A stretch of DNA of 64,000 nucleotides from Planctomycetota bacterium. Its GTDB lineage: Bacteria; Planctomycetota; UBA1135; JADKAF01. The stretch covers positions 62,001 to 126,000 of the forward strand of contig JAEUHW010000426.1 of assembly GCA_016793245.1 (NCBI GenBank), given 5' to 3'. Of this stretch, positions 27,501-34,779 are shown piece by piece; the stretch's first letter is position 1, and each line of letters begins with the position of its first letter. Below the pieces are notes generated by a model. It did no database searches and was not told the origin of the DNA. It saw only the letters and a program-made list of their open reading frames with translations. The translations under genes and the position numbers were made by a program.

Positions 27501-28199
27501 GAGTGGCAGAAGGGCCAAGGTTCGAAGCTCGATGCGCCGATCGAGGATCTCGCGCGCCAGCGCGGGCTCGACGGCATCGCCGCGCTGCGCGACAGCTTGC
27601 CCGCGGCACGCGAGGCCTTCCTCGCCGGGCGCTATCGCGAAGCTCTCGCGACCTTCGATCGTTTGGCCGCGGTGCCCGGCGAGCATCCGTTGATCGCCGA
27701 GGCCAAGGGCTACGTCGAGCGCGCGGAGCGCCTCGCCGAGAAGATCGCCGCGCTTGCCGCGAGCTGCGAGAAAGCAGAGCGCGTGCGCGACGCGCGCACG
27801 CATCTCCTCTGGGGCCGCGACGAGCTGCGTTCCACCTTCTTCGAGCCGCTGCTCACCGCCCTCGAGAAGACGCGCGGCGCGCGCAGCGCCGAGCGCTTCG
27901 AGAAGGCCCTCGAGAAGGCGCTCGCGAAGGCCGGACCCAAGCCCGGCGCGAAGCTGCGCGAAGCGCTCCCCGCCACCGCGAAGCCGACCGCCAGCGAAGA
28001 CGCCCTCCTGCAATGGCTCGGCGCCTCCGCGGATCCACGCGCGTCCTTCGAACGCCTGCGCGAGCTCGAGTCCGCGCGCTGCGCCGCGGAACGCTGGCGC
28101 GCCCTCGGCCTCGAAGCTCTCGCCGAGCCCGAGCGCGCCCGAGCGCGCACCCTGCAAGAGAGCCTGGGTTCGGATCTCCCTGCTCCCTGGCGCGAGTAA
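24549..28199 (+). CDS. Secreted TPR, gluzincin, DUF1080-like, thioredoxin-like protein
   Basis: A 1216-aa protein with a signal peptide (cleavage near SRA-AD, residue 29). The order appears to be: TPR-like helices (about 30-190); a DUF1570-type metallopeptidase domain with HEASH (324-328) and Glu344 in WLNEG; more TPR helices (about 480-600); a jelly-roll region like DUF1080 (about 640-815); a thioredoxin-like domain (about 875-980); and a helical tail. The thioredoxin-like domain has AVPC at the CxxC place, so the first Cys is Ala901 and only Cys904 remains; redox activity is doubtful. Such fusions are common in planctomycete secretomes. Substrates are unknown. It lies between selA and selD but no role in selenium use is visible. 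Confidence 0.7.
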   Translation: MLRELLLRCRGALALAVLAASFGSAVSRAADASDAITRFLAAQREALAAQRWDDARVAAERVLEIDPRQLEALACVATTAEVQGDRDLLVVTLHEIVEHGARRSDLSAEDRARVAAAKERLLAEDPAATTLAELREKLLAEIDKLAKAAAGKQRWHSALALYEEMARLAPTDERARAGLKRVQSEGGDELARRGVAGADDPLNAVGAEWIARFDAEHATWEKAARKETPNYITITNAGYQVLELTALAMEQMNRFYRIFYGMGEDDPTPRIDVEIYRDRAEYMEKGNPPAEWAGGHFNGRAVVTYDPRGGAGGSMRGLLQTLFHEASHQFVSLTSSGVPSWLNEGLASFFEGAELLSNGRVEWNLVAPGRLMPLVDSLKSDPETLTSIITGQVDDYRIYYPYGWGIVYFLYNCEDAEGNFLYRERLANYRSTYRGTREHVERFVQFFVTEPKVPEVKTLADFEARWRAWILARHEAYLGRGKAALELVARADGLRASKPERAIEMYERALRDAPEELDALWKLATLLDERKLLDRAAGTYRRVLSLAHYLGIEEDARLEKARERVQALEPAWRAWVQARQRFDEEALRLAKRYQDDELPRMALRVVRFFVTEDDPDEAAVLLWRSLQEREALELERWVSLFNEDDTKGWFSERSPRAFRVENGVLIGRVEKTNDAAKGPTTGIREAKVFDYSVFFVDRVVRGDFSFEAEVRSPKSCRLFGIAFGSKSDEIFQSAMLLPEGYLDLATRDGDWKLHRRVTSGVQAASWTKLRVDVRANLVTVWIDGRAVEERRYESAAELRGDLGIVLGEGEAEFRRMRFRETDARLPRLFVRGVHEAEEEELAAAPRPPERAPSGQKSYRGSAPPALQVSETLNVERAAADLDAALGAPLVLCFFSPESESAVPCLPYLQERRAELEKRGFRLLAFSNQAPETVRGFLAQKKLDLPVALEPITGETLKAYALFELGLPRVYLLDIDGRVAWEGTPEWQKGQGSKLDAPIEDLARQRGLDGIAALRDSLPAAREAFLAGRYREALATFDRLAAVPGEHPLIAEAKGYVERAERLAEKIAALAASCEKAERVRDARTHLLWGRDELRSTFFEPLLTALEKTRGARSAERFEKALEKALAKAGPKPGAKLREALPATAKPTASEDALLQWLGASADPRASFERLRELESARCAAERWRALGLEALAEPERARARTLQESLGSDLPAPWRE

Positions 28200-28343
28200 C
28201 CGAACGTACGGTGCCAGAGCACGATCTCGACGGCGTCAGCCGTCGAATCAGGTAGTACCGTCTCCGCTGACTGCATGAGCAGGTTCCACGGCTGACGCCG
28301 TGGAGATCGCGCGGAGAAAATGGTTCTGGCACCGCACGTTCGG
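28200..28343 (+). mobile_element. 144-bp palindromic REPIN/MITE-like element
   Basis: The ends are 19-nt inverted repeats with one mismatch: CCGAACGTACGGTGCCAGA at 28200-28218 and its complement at 28325-28343. Inside them, CGATCTC (28222-28228) pairs with GAGATCG (28303-28309). Two hairpins in opposite orientation follow: CGACGGC-GTCA-GCCGTCG (28228-28245) and CCACGGC-TGAC-GCCGTGG (28286-28303); the loops are reverse complements. It starts 1 nt after the upstream stop codon and ends 19 nt before the selD ATG, so it lies in the selD leader. No target-site duplication or transposase is seen. Confidence 0.75.
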
Positions 28344-28362
28344 TTTCGCAGAGGATGAAGAC

Positions 28363-29433
28363 ATGGCGGATGCACTGCACGCACGGCTGACGAACTACGC
28401 TTCCTGCTCCGGGTGAGCGGCGAAGATGTCCCAGAAGGACCTCGCGCACGTGATGCGCGGGATGGAGGGATACTTCGCCGACGAGCGCTTGATCGTCGGA
28501 CCCGAGAACTTCGCCGACGCCGGCATCGTGCGCTTCGTCGAGGGCCGGGCCCTCGTGCAAACGCTCGACTTCTTTCCGCCCGTGGTCGACGACCCGTGGC
28601 ACTACGGCGCGATCGCCGCGGCGAATGCGCTCTCCGATGTCTACGCGATGGGCGGGACGCCGGTGTCGGCGCTCTGCATCGCCGGCTTCCCCGCGGGCTT
28701 CGACGCGGAGCTCGTGCGGGCGATCCTGCGCGGCGGCTTCGACAAGGTGCGCGAGGCCGGTGCTGCGATCGCGGGCGGTCACACCGTGCGCTCGGCCGAG
28801 ATCTGGTTCGGATTCAGCGTGACCGGTGAAGTCGATCCCGCGCGGCTCGTGCCGAACGATCGTGCGCAACCCGGCGACGCGCTCTACCTCACGAAGCCGA
28901 TCGGCATGGGCGCCGTGACGACCGGCATCAAGAAGCAGTTGACCCAGCCGGCTTGGATCGACGCCGCGCATGCGCAGCTCGCGCGCTTGAACCGCAACGC
29001 CTCGCTCGCGATGCGCGAGATCGGCGTGCACGCCGCGACCGATGTCACCGGCTTCGGCTTGCTCGGCCACGCCGCGAACATCGCGCGCGCCAGCAAGGTG
29101 ACGTTGGTGCTCGACGCCGCGAGCATCCCGCTGGCCCTCGGCGCCGCCGAGCTCGCGCAGCAAGGCTGCTTCTCCGGCGGCGCGAATCGCGCGCGCGACT
29201 TCCTCGCCGAGATCGGCTGGATCGATCCCGCGGTCGAGGAATGGCGCGCGAAGCTCTGCCTCGACGCCGAGACCTCCGGCGGTCTGCTGGTGTCGATCGA
29301 TCCCGCGCGCGGCGAAGCGTTCCGCGCGGCGCTCCGCGCCCGCGGCGAAGAGGCCTGGTGCGTCGGGCGTGTCGAGAGTTCGGGCGAACGCGCCGTGCGC
29401 TTGGAGCGCGGAACGGGAGTCGCCAGGACATGA
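28363..29433 (+). CDS. selD: Selenide, water dikinase, selenocysteine-containing
   Basis: SelD makes selenophosphate from selenide and ATP. Automated calls would start at ATG 28426, but the frame continues upstream through a TGA at 28414-28416 to ATG 28363, which has GAGGA 7 nt before it. The recovered N-terminus reads LTNYASCSG-U-AAKM and matches the catalytic loop of SelD; the TGA is at the position of the catalytic Cys/Sec (E. coli Cys17) and Lys21 corresponds to catalytic Lys20. The protein is then 356 aa, with Sec18. Other motifs: TLDFFPPVVDDP, AAANALSDVYAMGG, AGGHTV, DVTGFGLLGHA and DAETSGGLL. It overlaps the receiver gene by 4 nt (ATGA). Confidence 0.95.
28425..28443 (+). promoter_or_regulatory. 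Candidate bacterial SECIS hairpin of selD
   Basis: GTCC (28428-28431) pairs with GGAC (28437-28440) around the loop CAGAA; GA (28425-28426) can also pair with TC (28442-28443) across a U.C mismatch. The loop is centred about 18 nt after the Sec UGA, in the window expected for a bacterial SECIS. The stem is short and I could not compute its energy, so the exact fold is uncertain. Confidence 0.45.
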
Positions 29434-29825
29434 GCGCGGGATCGGCGAGCGACGCAGGCACTCTCGTGCTCTACGTGGAGGACGAGGAGATCCTGCGAGA
29501 AGCGGGCCTCGCCGCGCTGGCGAAGGCCGGCTTCGCCGCCTGTGGCGCCGCGAACGGCGGCGAAGCGCTGCAGATCTTCCGCGCCTCGCCCCAGCGCTTC
29601 CCCGTCGTCGTGCTCGACTGGAACATGCCCGGCGTCTCCGGCGTGGAGCTGATCCGCGAGCTCCGCGCCCTGCACCCCGAGGTCCGGATCCTCCTCGCCA
29701 CTGCCGAGGACGCCGGCGCCCTGCCGGACCTCCGCGCGAGCGGCCCCTGGCTCCGCGCGCTCCGGAAACCCTTCCGCTCCTACGAGCTGCTCTCGCAGGT
29801 CGCGGCCCTCCTCGCGCAGCGCTGA
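29430..29825 (+). CDS. Single-domain response regulator receiver
   Basis: A 131-aa stand-alone CheY-like receiver with no output domain. The acidic pocket is VEDEE (Asp18, Glu19), the phosphoacceptor is Asp63 (VVLDWNMPG), the switch Thr is Thr91 (LLATAED) and the conserved Lys is Lys113 (RKPF). These are all the residues needed for phosphotransfer. Its start ATG lies in the selD stop (ATGA overlap), so it is co-translated with selD. No kinase is adjacent; the only kinase-like gene in the window is at 54683-55765. The partner and output are unknown. Confidence 0.9.
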   Translation: MSAGSASDAGTLVLYVEDEEILREAGLAALAKAGFAACGAANGGEALQIFRASPQRFPVVVLDWNMPGVSGVELIRELRALHPEVRILLATAEDAGALPDLRASGPWLRALRKPFRSYELLSQVAALLAQR

Positions 29826-29882
29826 GCTCCAAGCCCGCGCGCGCGTTTTCGGCTGCGCTCTTCTCCCCGCGCGCCCGCTTGC

Positions 29883-29888
29883 TATCCT
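29883..29888 (+). promoter_or_regulatory. Possible extended -10 of tRNA-Sec
   Basis: TGCTATCCT (a TGn-TATCCT extended -10) ends 15 nt before the tRNA-Sec 5' end. A poor -35 candidate, TTCTCC, is 16 nt upstream. The same TATCCT hexamer precedes the gene at 63358. Confidence 0.4.
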
Positions 29889-29903
29889 GCGCCGCCTCTC
29901 TGC

Positions 29904-30000
29904 GGGAGCGGATCGTCGCTGGTGTGGCGCACGGCCTTCAAAGCCGTTGGGGTGCGTGTACAGCGCGCTCGGTGGGTTCGATTCCCATGCGCTCCCGCCA
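29904..30000 (+). tRNA. selC: tRNA-Sec (anticodon TCA)
   Basis: A 97-nt tRNA with an encoded CCA. The anticodon stem is ACGGC/GCCGT around the loop CTTCAAA, with anticodon TCA at 29938-29940, reading UGA. The acceptor strands are GGGAGCG (29904-29910) and CGCTCCC (29990-29996), followed by G and CCA, with room for the eighth pair typical of tRNA-Sec. The T arm is GTGGG-TTCGATT-CCCAT, and a long variable arm lies between 29948 and about 29971. The layout follows E. coli selC closely. It is the substrate of SelA and lies 78 nt after the receiver gene. Confidence 0.96.
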
Positions 30001-30004
30001 TGTC

Positions 30005-30210
30005 TTCTGGCCCAACACCTGACGGTGTTGGAGCGCGTTTGCTGGCCCAACACCTGACGGTGTTGGAGCGGGTCTGCTTGGCCGAACACCTGACGGTGTT
30101 GGAGCGGGTCTGCTGGCCCAACACCTGACGGTGTTGAAGCGGTATGTTTGGCCCCAAGCCTGACGTTGTTGGAGCGGGTCTGCTTGGCCCAACGCCTGAC
30201 GTGCTCGCGG
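30005..30210 (+). repeat. Array of six TGAC-loop hairpin units, the last degenerate
   Basis: CCAACACC-TGAC-GGTGTTGG hairpins start at 30012, 30047, 30083 (one C to G change), 30118, 30154 (degenerate) and 30189 (right arm lost), with 35-36 nt spacing. The array begins about 11 nt after the CCA end of tRNA-Sec, so it would be part of its primary 3' trailer. Its distal copies decay into a transposase remnant at 30201. Confidence 0.9.
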
Positions 30211-30450
30211 GCGCTCGTGATCACGATCAGGATGCGCGCGCGCGATCTCTGCTCGAGGATGCTGCGGCGTTGGATGTCGAGGTCGAGGACGCGGATCAAG
30301 ACGAGCAGAAACTCCAGCAACGTGCGAGTTCGCGCGAGCTGACGACGGAGTTCCAGATTCTCCGCGTGGAGCTCGGCGCGATCGCGATCATCGTCGAGCA
30401 CAGAAATGCCGCGAGCCGTGCCAAGGTCTTGCTGAGCGGAACCTCGCTGC
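30201..30450 (-). pseudogene. Remnant of an integrase-type transposase N-terminus
   Basis: Read on the minus strand, the frame gives AELHAENLELRRQLARTRTL followed by LEFLLVLIRVLDLDIQRRS and ILEQRSRARILIVITSAREH. The Leu/Arg-rich coiled coil followed by a hydrophobic stretch and a RARIL-like segment resembles the N-terminal region of rve-type transposases. The frame stops at the hairpin array and has no start or catalytic domain, so it is a fragment. The match is from memory of the family and is tentative. Confidence 0.35.
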
Positions 30451-30955
30451 GCTGCTCCGCGGCGGTGGAAGGCGATCTCCCGAGCTCTTCGAGGAACGTC
30501 CCGGCCTCGCCTCGCTCGAGCTCCTGCGCGAATCGCGTCGCGCTTCGCCGTGTGCCCGTGTTCGAGCTCCCGCCCTCCGATCTCCGCGCGCGCTTCCCGC
30601 GCTCTGCGCCGCCACGTCGCGTGCACGGACGATGCACGCGGCGTGGCGAAGCGTCCTAGAGAGCTTCCGTGTGCGCTTCGCGACGGTTGTCGAGGCCGGC
30701 GTGATCGCGATCGCGCGGGGAAACAAGCGGTGCACCACACGCACGGGGTGCTGCGGAGCGCGGCGCGCTCGAAGCTGAGCGAGCGAGGCTCGCTGCTGCG
30801 CGTCGCCGTGGCCCGAGCGGGGCGGCACGCGCTCCACGCGCGGTGGTGAGGGGCGGACTCGCGGCGAAAAGTGCTCATCGGGTGAGGCTTGCGACGCGGC
30901 GCTCCGCTAGCATCCCGCCATCCTCGATCCCTTTGCACGCGGAGCACCACGGCGC
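30451..30955. other. Non-coding stretch before the POT transporter
   Basis: About 500 nt with no convincing gene on either strand; the open frames here have Arg/Ala-rich shadow composition. Part of it may be further transposase debris in shifted frames. TAGCAT at 30908-30913 could be a -10 for the transporter, but no -35 is at the right distance. Confidence 0.4.
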
Positions 30956-32881
30956 ATGTTCACCGGCCACCCGAAGGGTCTCTACCGCCTCTTCTTCATC
31001 GAGATGTGGGAGCGCCTGGCCTTCTACACGATGGTGGGGATCCTGATGCTGTACGCTACCGACACCGAGACCGGCGGGCTCGGATTGTCGAAGGTCGTGG
31101 GCAACGAGATCTACGGTCTCTATCTCGCGTTCGTGTACTTCACGCCGTACCTGGGCGGCCTCATCGCCGACCGCTTCCTCGGCTATCGGAAGGCGGTGCT
31201 GATCGGCGGACTCTTCTTCGCGCTGGGCTTCTTCCTGATGAGCATCTTCGGCCGCGTGCCGTTCGTGCTCGGGCTCGTGTGTCTCTGCATCGGGAACGGC
31301 TTCTTCAAGCCCAACATCTCGGCGATGGTGGGGAACCTCTATCAGAAGGGCGATCCGAAGCGCGACTTCGGCTTCAACATCTTCTACATGGGGATCAACA
31401 TCGGCTCCTTCGTCGCGAACTTCGTCGCCGCCTTCGCGCGGAACGAGATCGGTGGTTGGCCGGCGGTGTTCCTGTGCGCTGCGGCAGGGATGCTGATCGG
31501 CGTCGCGATCCTGCTCGCGAGTTGGAGGGTATTGGCGGGGGCGGACCGGCCGCCCGTGCGGAGCCCCGAAGACACGAGCTTCGGCGAGATCGGACGGAAG
31601 ATCCTCCTGCCCGCGCTCACCTGCGGGATCGCGGCCTACTTCGCCGCGGCGGCATGGCTGCCGAGCTCGGTGCCGATCCGCCCTGCGGTGTGCGGCTTCC
31701 TCGCGGGCGTGCTGCCGGTGCTCTTCTTCTTCGTGCGCCTCGGGCGACGGGCCAACACGGAGGAGCAGCCTGGCCTGCAGGCGCTGCTGCCGGTCTACCT
31801 CGCGGGCGCCACCTTCTTCATGGTGCTGCACCTGAACGGCAGCGCGATCATGGCGTGGTCGCGCGACAAGACGAGCCGCGACTTCGCCTGGGCGCCGGCG
31901 AGCCTGAAGGCCGACGCGCTGCCTTCGTACTATCTGAACGCACCGCCCGAGACGCCGCGACCGAGCCGCGAGAACCTGCTGCCGGTAGATGCACGCGTGG
32001 CGAGCATGTTCGGGCAGAACCGCCTCGCGCGCCGCGCGCTGGATGAGCTGCGCGCGATGCTGCCGGCCGATGTGCGCGTGGAGGTGCTGCCGCCGGACGC
32101 GGCCGCGCGGAACGCTGACCAGCAGGTTTGGCAGCGGAGGGCGGTGAGTGTGTACGCGGAGGTCTCACTCGACGAGAGCACGGACGCGCGCGGCGTGACG
32201 ACGATCACCGCGAAGATCGAGGAGGGCGCGAAGCCGGAGCGCAGCGTAGCCTTCGTGCGCGCACTGGCGAGCGGTGCTGTGATCCCGCTCTTCCTCGTCG
32301 ATCGCGCGGCACTGGAGCGCATCTACGCCGGCGCGCCGCCGACGCTGCCGCCGGGCGAGTGGCTGCAGGTCGTGAACCCCGAGCTCTTCAAGTCGCTGAA
32401 CGGGCTCTTCGTCATCTTCTTCACCCCGCTCGTCGTGATGGCGTTCGGGGCGCTCCAGCGGCGCGGCCGCGGTGTCAGCACGGCGCGGAAGATCTTCTAC
32501 GGTCTCGCGCTCACCACGCTCTCGCTGCTCGTCATGATGCTCGCCGGCTTTGTCGGCGGGAACGGCGCGGTGAAGGTGTCGGGTGCCTGGCTCGTGCTCT
32601 TCTACGCGCTGATCACGCTGGGCGAGCTCTGCCTATCTCCGATGGCGCTCTCGCTCGTCACCAAGATCTCGCCGAAGCGCTTCGCCGGCCTGACCATGGG
32701 AGGCTGGTTCGTCGCGACCTCCTTCGGGAACAACTTCTCGGGCTTCTTCGGCGGTCTCGAGTCGCAGATCAGCCCGACCAGCTTCTTCACGCTCCTCGCG
32801 GCGATCGCGGCGAGTGTCGCGCTGCTCATCTTCTGCCTCCTGCCGCGGCTCGACGCGGCGCTGAAGAAGTACAGCGCCTGA
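30956..32881 (+). CDS. POT-family proton-coupled oligopeptide transporter
   Basis: A 641-aa polytopic membrane protein of the major facilitator superfamily. The POT signature E-x-x-E-R is at Glu16, Glu19 and Arg20 (FIEMWERLAFY), and the family motif GGLIADRFLGYRKAVLIGG and FNIFYMGINIGSF follow in the N-terminal half. The C-terminal helices include LCLSPMALSLVTKISPKRFAGLTMGGWF. Between the helices, about residues 300-480 form a large hydrophilic insert of unclear role, making the protein longer than the usual 450-500 aa. It probably takes up di- and tripeptides with protons, but the substrate is not shown by sequence. Confidence 0.88.
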   Translation: MFTGHPKGLYRLFFIEMWERLAFYTMVGILMLYATDTETGGLGLSKVVGNEIYGLYLAFVYFTPYLGGLIADRFLGYRKAVLIGGLFFALGFFLMSIFGRVPFVLGLVCLCIGNGFFKPNISAMVGNLYQKGDPKRDFGFNIFYMGINIGSFVANFVAAFARNEIGGWPAVFLCAAAGMLIGVAILLASWRVLAGADRPPVRSPEDTSFGEIGRKILLPALTCGIAAYFAAAAWLPSSVPIRPAVCGFLAGVLPVLFFFVRLGRRANTEEQPGLQALLPVYLAGATFFMVLHLNGSAIMAWSRDKTSRDFAWAPASLKADALPSYYLNAPPETPRPSRENLLPVDARVASMFGQNRLARRALDELRAMLPADVRVEVLPPDAAARNADQQVWQRRAVSVYAEVSLDESTDARGVTTITAKIEEGAKPERSVAFVRALASGAVIPLFLVDRAALERIYAGAPPTLPPGEWLQVVNPELFKSLNGLFVIFFTPLVVMAFGALQRRGRGVSTARKIFYGLALTTLSLLVMMLAGFVGGNGAVKVSGAWLVLFYALITLGELCLSPMALSLVTKISPKRFAGLTMGGWFVATSFGNNFSGFFGGLESQISPTSFFTLLAAIAASVALLIFCLLPRLDAALKKYSA

Positions 32882-32941
32882 ACAACAGGCACCCCTCTTC
32901 GCAGAGCCCTGCCCGCCGCCCCCGAACTCGGCGCGCGGCGA
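32882..32941. other. Short spacer after the POT gene
   Basis: Sixty bases with no recognisable feature. Transposase homology should continue here on the minus strand if the remnant were intact, but it does not. Confidence 0.4.
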
Positions 32942-33320
32942 TTAGAAGCGGACTAGCTGCTCGAACTGGTCCAGGGTCGCGAGCTCGTGCAGGAAGAGAC
33001 CCAGGTGCTTCCCCGTGTGCCACCACGCCTCGATCGTCGAGGTAGAGAAGTGCACGTCGACCTGCGCGAGCACTCGGCGGATCCGGCCCTGGGCGATGAG
33101 CGCATCGACGATCGCGTTGAAGTTCTCGTTGCCGCCGTCGGCAAGGACCGTAGGAATCTCGGTGGGCGCGAGCACAGAGCCCGCTTCGTGGAGGAGGGTG
33201 AGTACACTCGCGACCTCGAAGCCTGCCGCGAGCCGCCACGCCAGGATGCGGTGCGAGATCTTGTCGAGCACCGCATGCAGGTAGACCTCGGTTTCATCGA
33301 CGACGCGGATCTTGGTGGCG
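32942..33320 (-). pseudogene. Truncated integrase-core (rve) transposase remnant
   Basis: The minus strand encodes the middle of an rve/IS3-like transposase: TKIRVVDETEVYLHAVLDKI then SHRILAWRLA, PTVLADGGNENFNAIVDAL with the second catalytic Asp, and VHFSTSTIEAWWHTGKHLGL with the catalytic Glu. It stops with TAA right after TLDFEQLVRF-like sequence, where complete homologues run on to a FRGQTPDEMY-type tail. Homology is lost upstream of TKIRVV, exactly where the first catalytic Asp should be. It is thus broken at both ends. Its order relative to the fragment at 30201 is wrong for one split gene, so they are separate events. Confidence 0.75.
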
Positions 33321-33605
33321 CCTCCGCCTCCGCCTCGGACGAGTGCCAAGATGTGCCCGGCGCCGCGGTCGTGCAGCCTTCTGCGCGCCGTGACGCACGG
33401 CGCGCTCGGAACGAAGCGGAAGGTCCGACGAGCGGTTACCCGGCGGCGCCGAGCACGGAGGGCCTGACGCGCGAGGGGCGCGATGGTGACACTGGAGAAT
33501 CGGAGAGCTTCTCGCCGATGATGCGGGGGGAGCGCGGCGTCCGTCCGGAGGTCGCGGCTCCGGTCGAGGTGGGGCTGCCGCTGGCGGCGCGTTCGGGAGG
33601 TCGAG
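33321..33605. other. Intergenic sequence without recognisable gene
   Basis: No frame here has convincing protein features. It begins with a short (CTCCGC)n-like run at 33317-33336 next to the transposase break. It must contain the promoter of the GNAT-like gene, but none was identified. Confidence 0.4.
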
Positions 33606-34640
33606 ATGGACGGCGTGGTGGCGGGAGGCGCCGAGGATCCCACCCTCGAGATCCGCGAGCTGCGGGCGGGCGAGGAAGCGAGTCTGCTCGCCTGCTTCAA
33701 CGAGACCTTCGCCCAGATCGACGTGACCTTCCGGCCGCGCTCGATGGAGACCTGGCGCTGGGCCTTCGAGCGGAACCCCGCGGGGCGGCGCATCTTCGTC
33801 GCGGTGAGCGAGGGGCGGGTGGTCGCGCAGTACGCGTCGCTGCCCGTGCGCATGCTGCTCGACGGCCAGCCGACGCACTTCGGGCAGATCGTCGACTCGA
33901 TGGCGCATCCCGGCTATCGGCGCGGGCTGAAGCGGCCCGGGATCTTCGTGCGCACGGCGTTGCCGTTCTTCGATCACTACGGCGGCGCGGCGAAGGACGT
34001 GGTGATGTTCGGCCTCCCGGTGCCGCAGGCCTGGCGCGTCGGGAAGACCTTCCTGCAGTACGAGATGGTGCGCGAGCTCTGCACGCTCGAGCGCGACGCG
34101 GGAAGCCCGGTCGCGCTGCCGCCGTGCCCGGCCGAGCTCGAGGTGGTGGAGACCGATCGCGTCGGCGACTGGATCGAGAACCTCTGGCGCCCGTTCCATC
34201 CGTCGCAGCGCTGCCTCGCGGTGCGGGACGAGCGGTACTTCGGCTGGCGCTACTCCGACCACCCGAGCCACCGCTACGTGTTCGGGATCGCGCGCGCGCG
34301 CGGTGGGAGCGATGCCCGCGGGCTCGCGGTCTACCGCCGCGGAACCTTCGCAGGCAAGGACGCCGCGCTGCTGGTCGACTGGATGGTGCCGAGCGGCGAC
34401 CACGCGGCGGGGGCGGCGCTCCTCGCGTGGGCCGCGGGGCGCGCGCAGGCGGAGAACGCGCCGCGCCTCACCGCGCTCTTCCCGACCTGGGAGCCGTGGT
34501 CCGAGCACTTCCAGGACCGCGGCTTCCGCGTGCGCCCGACGATGTACTTCCTGGTCGCGCGGAACTTCGCCAAGGCCTGCGACATGGGCTGGCTCCGCGA
34601 CCACTGGTACTACACGCTCGGCGACTTCGACCTCGTCTGA
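33606..34640 (+). CDS. GNAT-like acyltransferase
   Basis: A 344-aa protein that looks like a double GNAT fold. The N-terminal half (about 14-150) has IRELRAGEEASLLACFNETF, GRVVAQYASLPVRMLLDGQ and VDSMAHPGYRRGLKRPGIFV, where the last matches the acetyl-CoA-binding V-x-P-x-x-R-x-x-G region. The C-terminal half ends with FLVARNFAKACDMGWLRDHW. This arrangement is seen in a group of bacterial N-acetyltransferases often found near glycan genes. Substrate unknown. Start ATG has GGAGGTCG just upstream. It is followed after 61 nt by tRNA-His. Confidence 0.7.
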   Translation: MDGVVAGGAEDPTLEIRELRAGEEASLLACFNETFAQIDVTFRPRSMETWRWAFERNPAGRRIFVAVSEGRVVAQYASLPVRMLLDGQPTHFGQIVDSMAHPGYRRGLKRPGIFVRTALPFFDHYGGAAKDVVMFGLPVPQAWRVGKTFLQYEMVRELCTLERDAGSPVALPPCPAELEVVETDRVGDWIENLWRPFHPSQRCLAVRDERYFGWRYSDHPSHRYVFGIARARGGSDARGLAVYRRGTFAGKDAALLVDWMVPSGDHAAGAALLAWAAGRAQAENAPRLTALFPTWEPWSEHFQDRGFRVRPTMYFLVARNFAKACDMGWLRDHWYYTLGDFDLV

Positions 34641-34659
34641 ATGCGACCCCGCGGCGCTG

Positions 34660-34688
34660 TTGACGACCCCTCGGCTGGAACGTAGCCT
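34660..34688 (+). promoter_or_regulatory. Sigma-70-type promoter of tRNA-His
   Basis: TTGACG (34660-34665) and TAGCCT (34683-34688) are separated by 17 nt, and the -10 ends 13 nt before the tRNA. It is the best-formed promoter in the window and may also drive hisS-hutH-hisZ. Confidence 0.6.
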
Positions 34689-34701
34689 CTCCGCCCTTCC
34701 A

Positions 34702-34775
34702 GCAGGGATAGCTCAGTTGGTTAGAGCACCAGATTGTGGATCTGGGGGTCCCGGGTTCAAGTCCCGGTCCCTGTA
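34702..34775 (+). tRNA. tRNA-His (anticodon GTG)
   Basis: A standard cloverleaf. The acceptor is GCAGGGA (34702-34708) with TCCCTGT near the 3' end; the D arm contains AGCTCAGTTGGTTAGAGC; the anticodon stem CCAGA/TCTGG encloses TTGTGGA, with GTG at 34736-34738; the T arm is CCCGG-GTTCAAG-TCCGG-like. The CCA end is not encoded. It sits 264 nt before the gene for its own synthetase, hisS. Confidence 0.96.
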
Positions 34776-34779
34776 ATGC

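Noticed and set aside
28426..29433. selD starting at ATG 28426
   Set aside because: It would lose the catalytic loop; the in-frame TGA and upstream SelD-like sequence show the longer selenoprotein.
30144..30659. A 171-aa plus-strand frame after the tRNA-Sec array
   Set aside because: It starts inside the repeats and its composition looks like a shadow; the opposite strand carries a transposase-like fragment.
30201..33320. One transposase split by insertion of the POT gene
   Set aside because: On the minus strand the N-terminal piece lies downstream of the C-terminal piece, which a simple insertion cannot produce.
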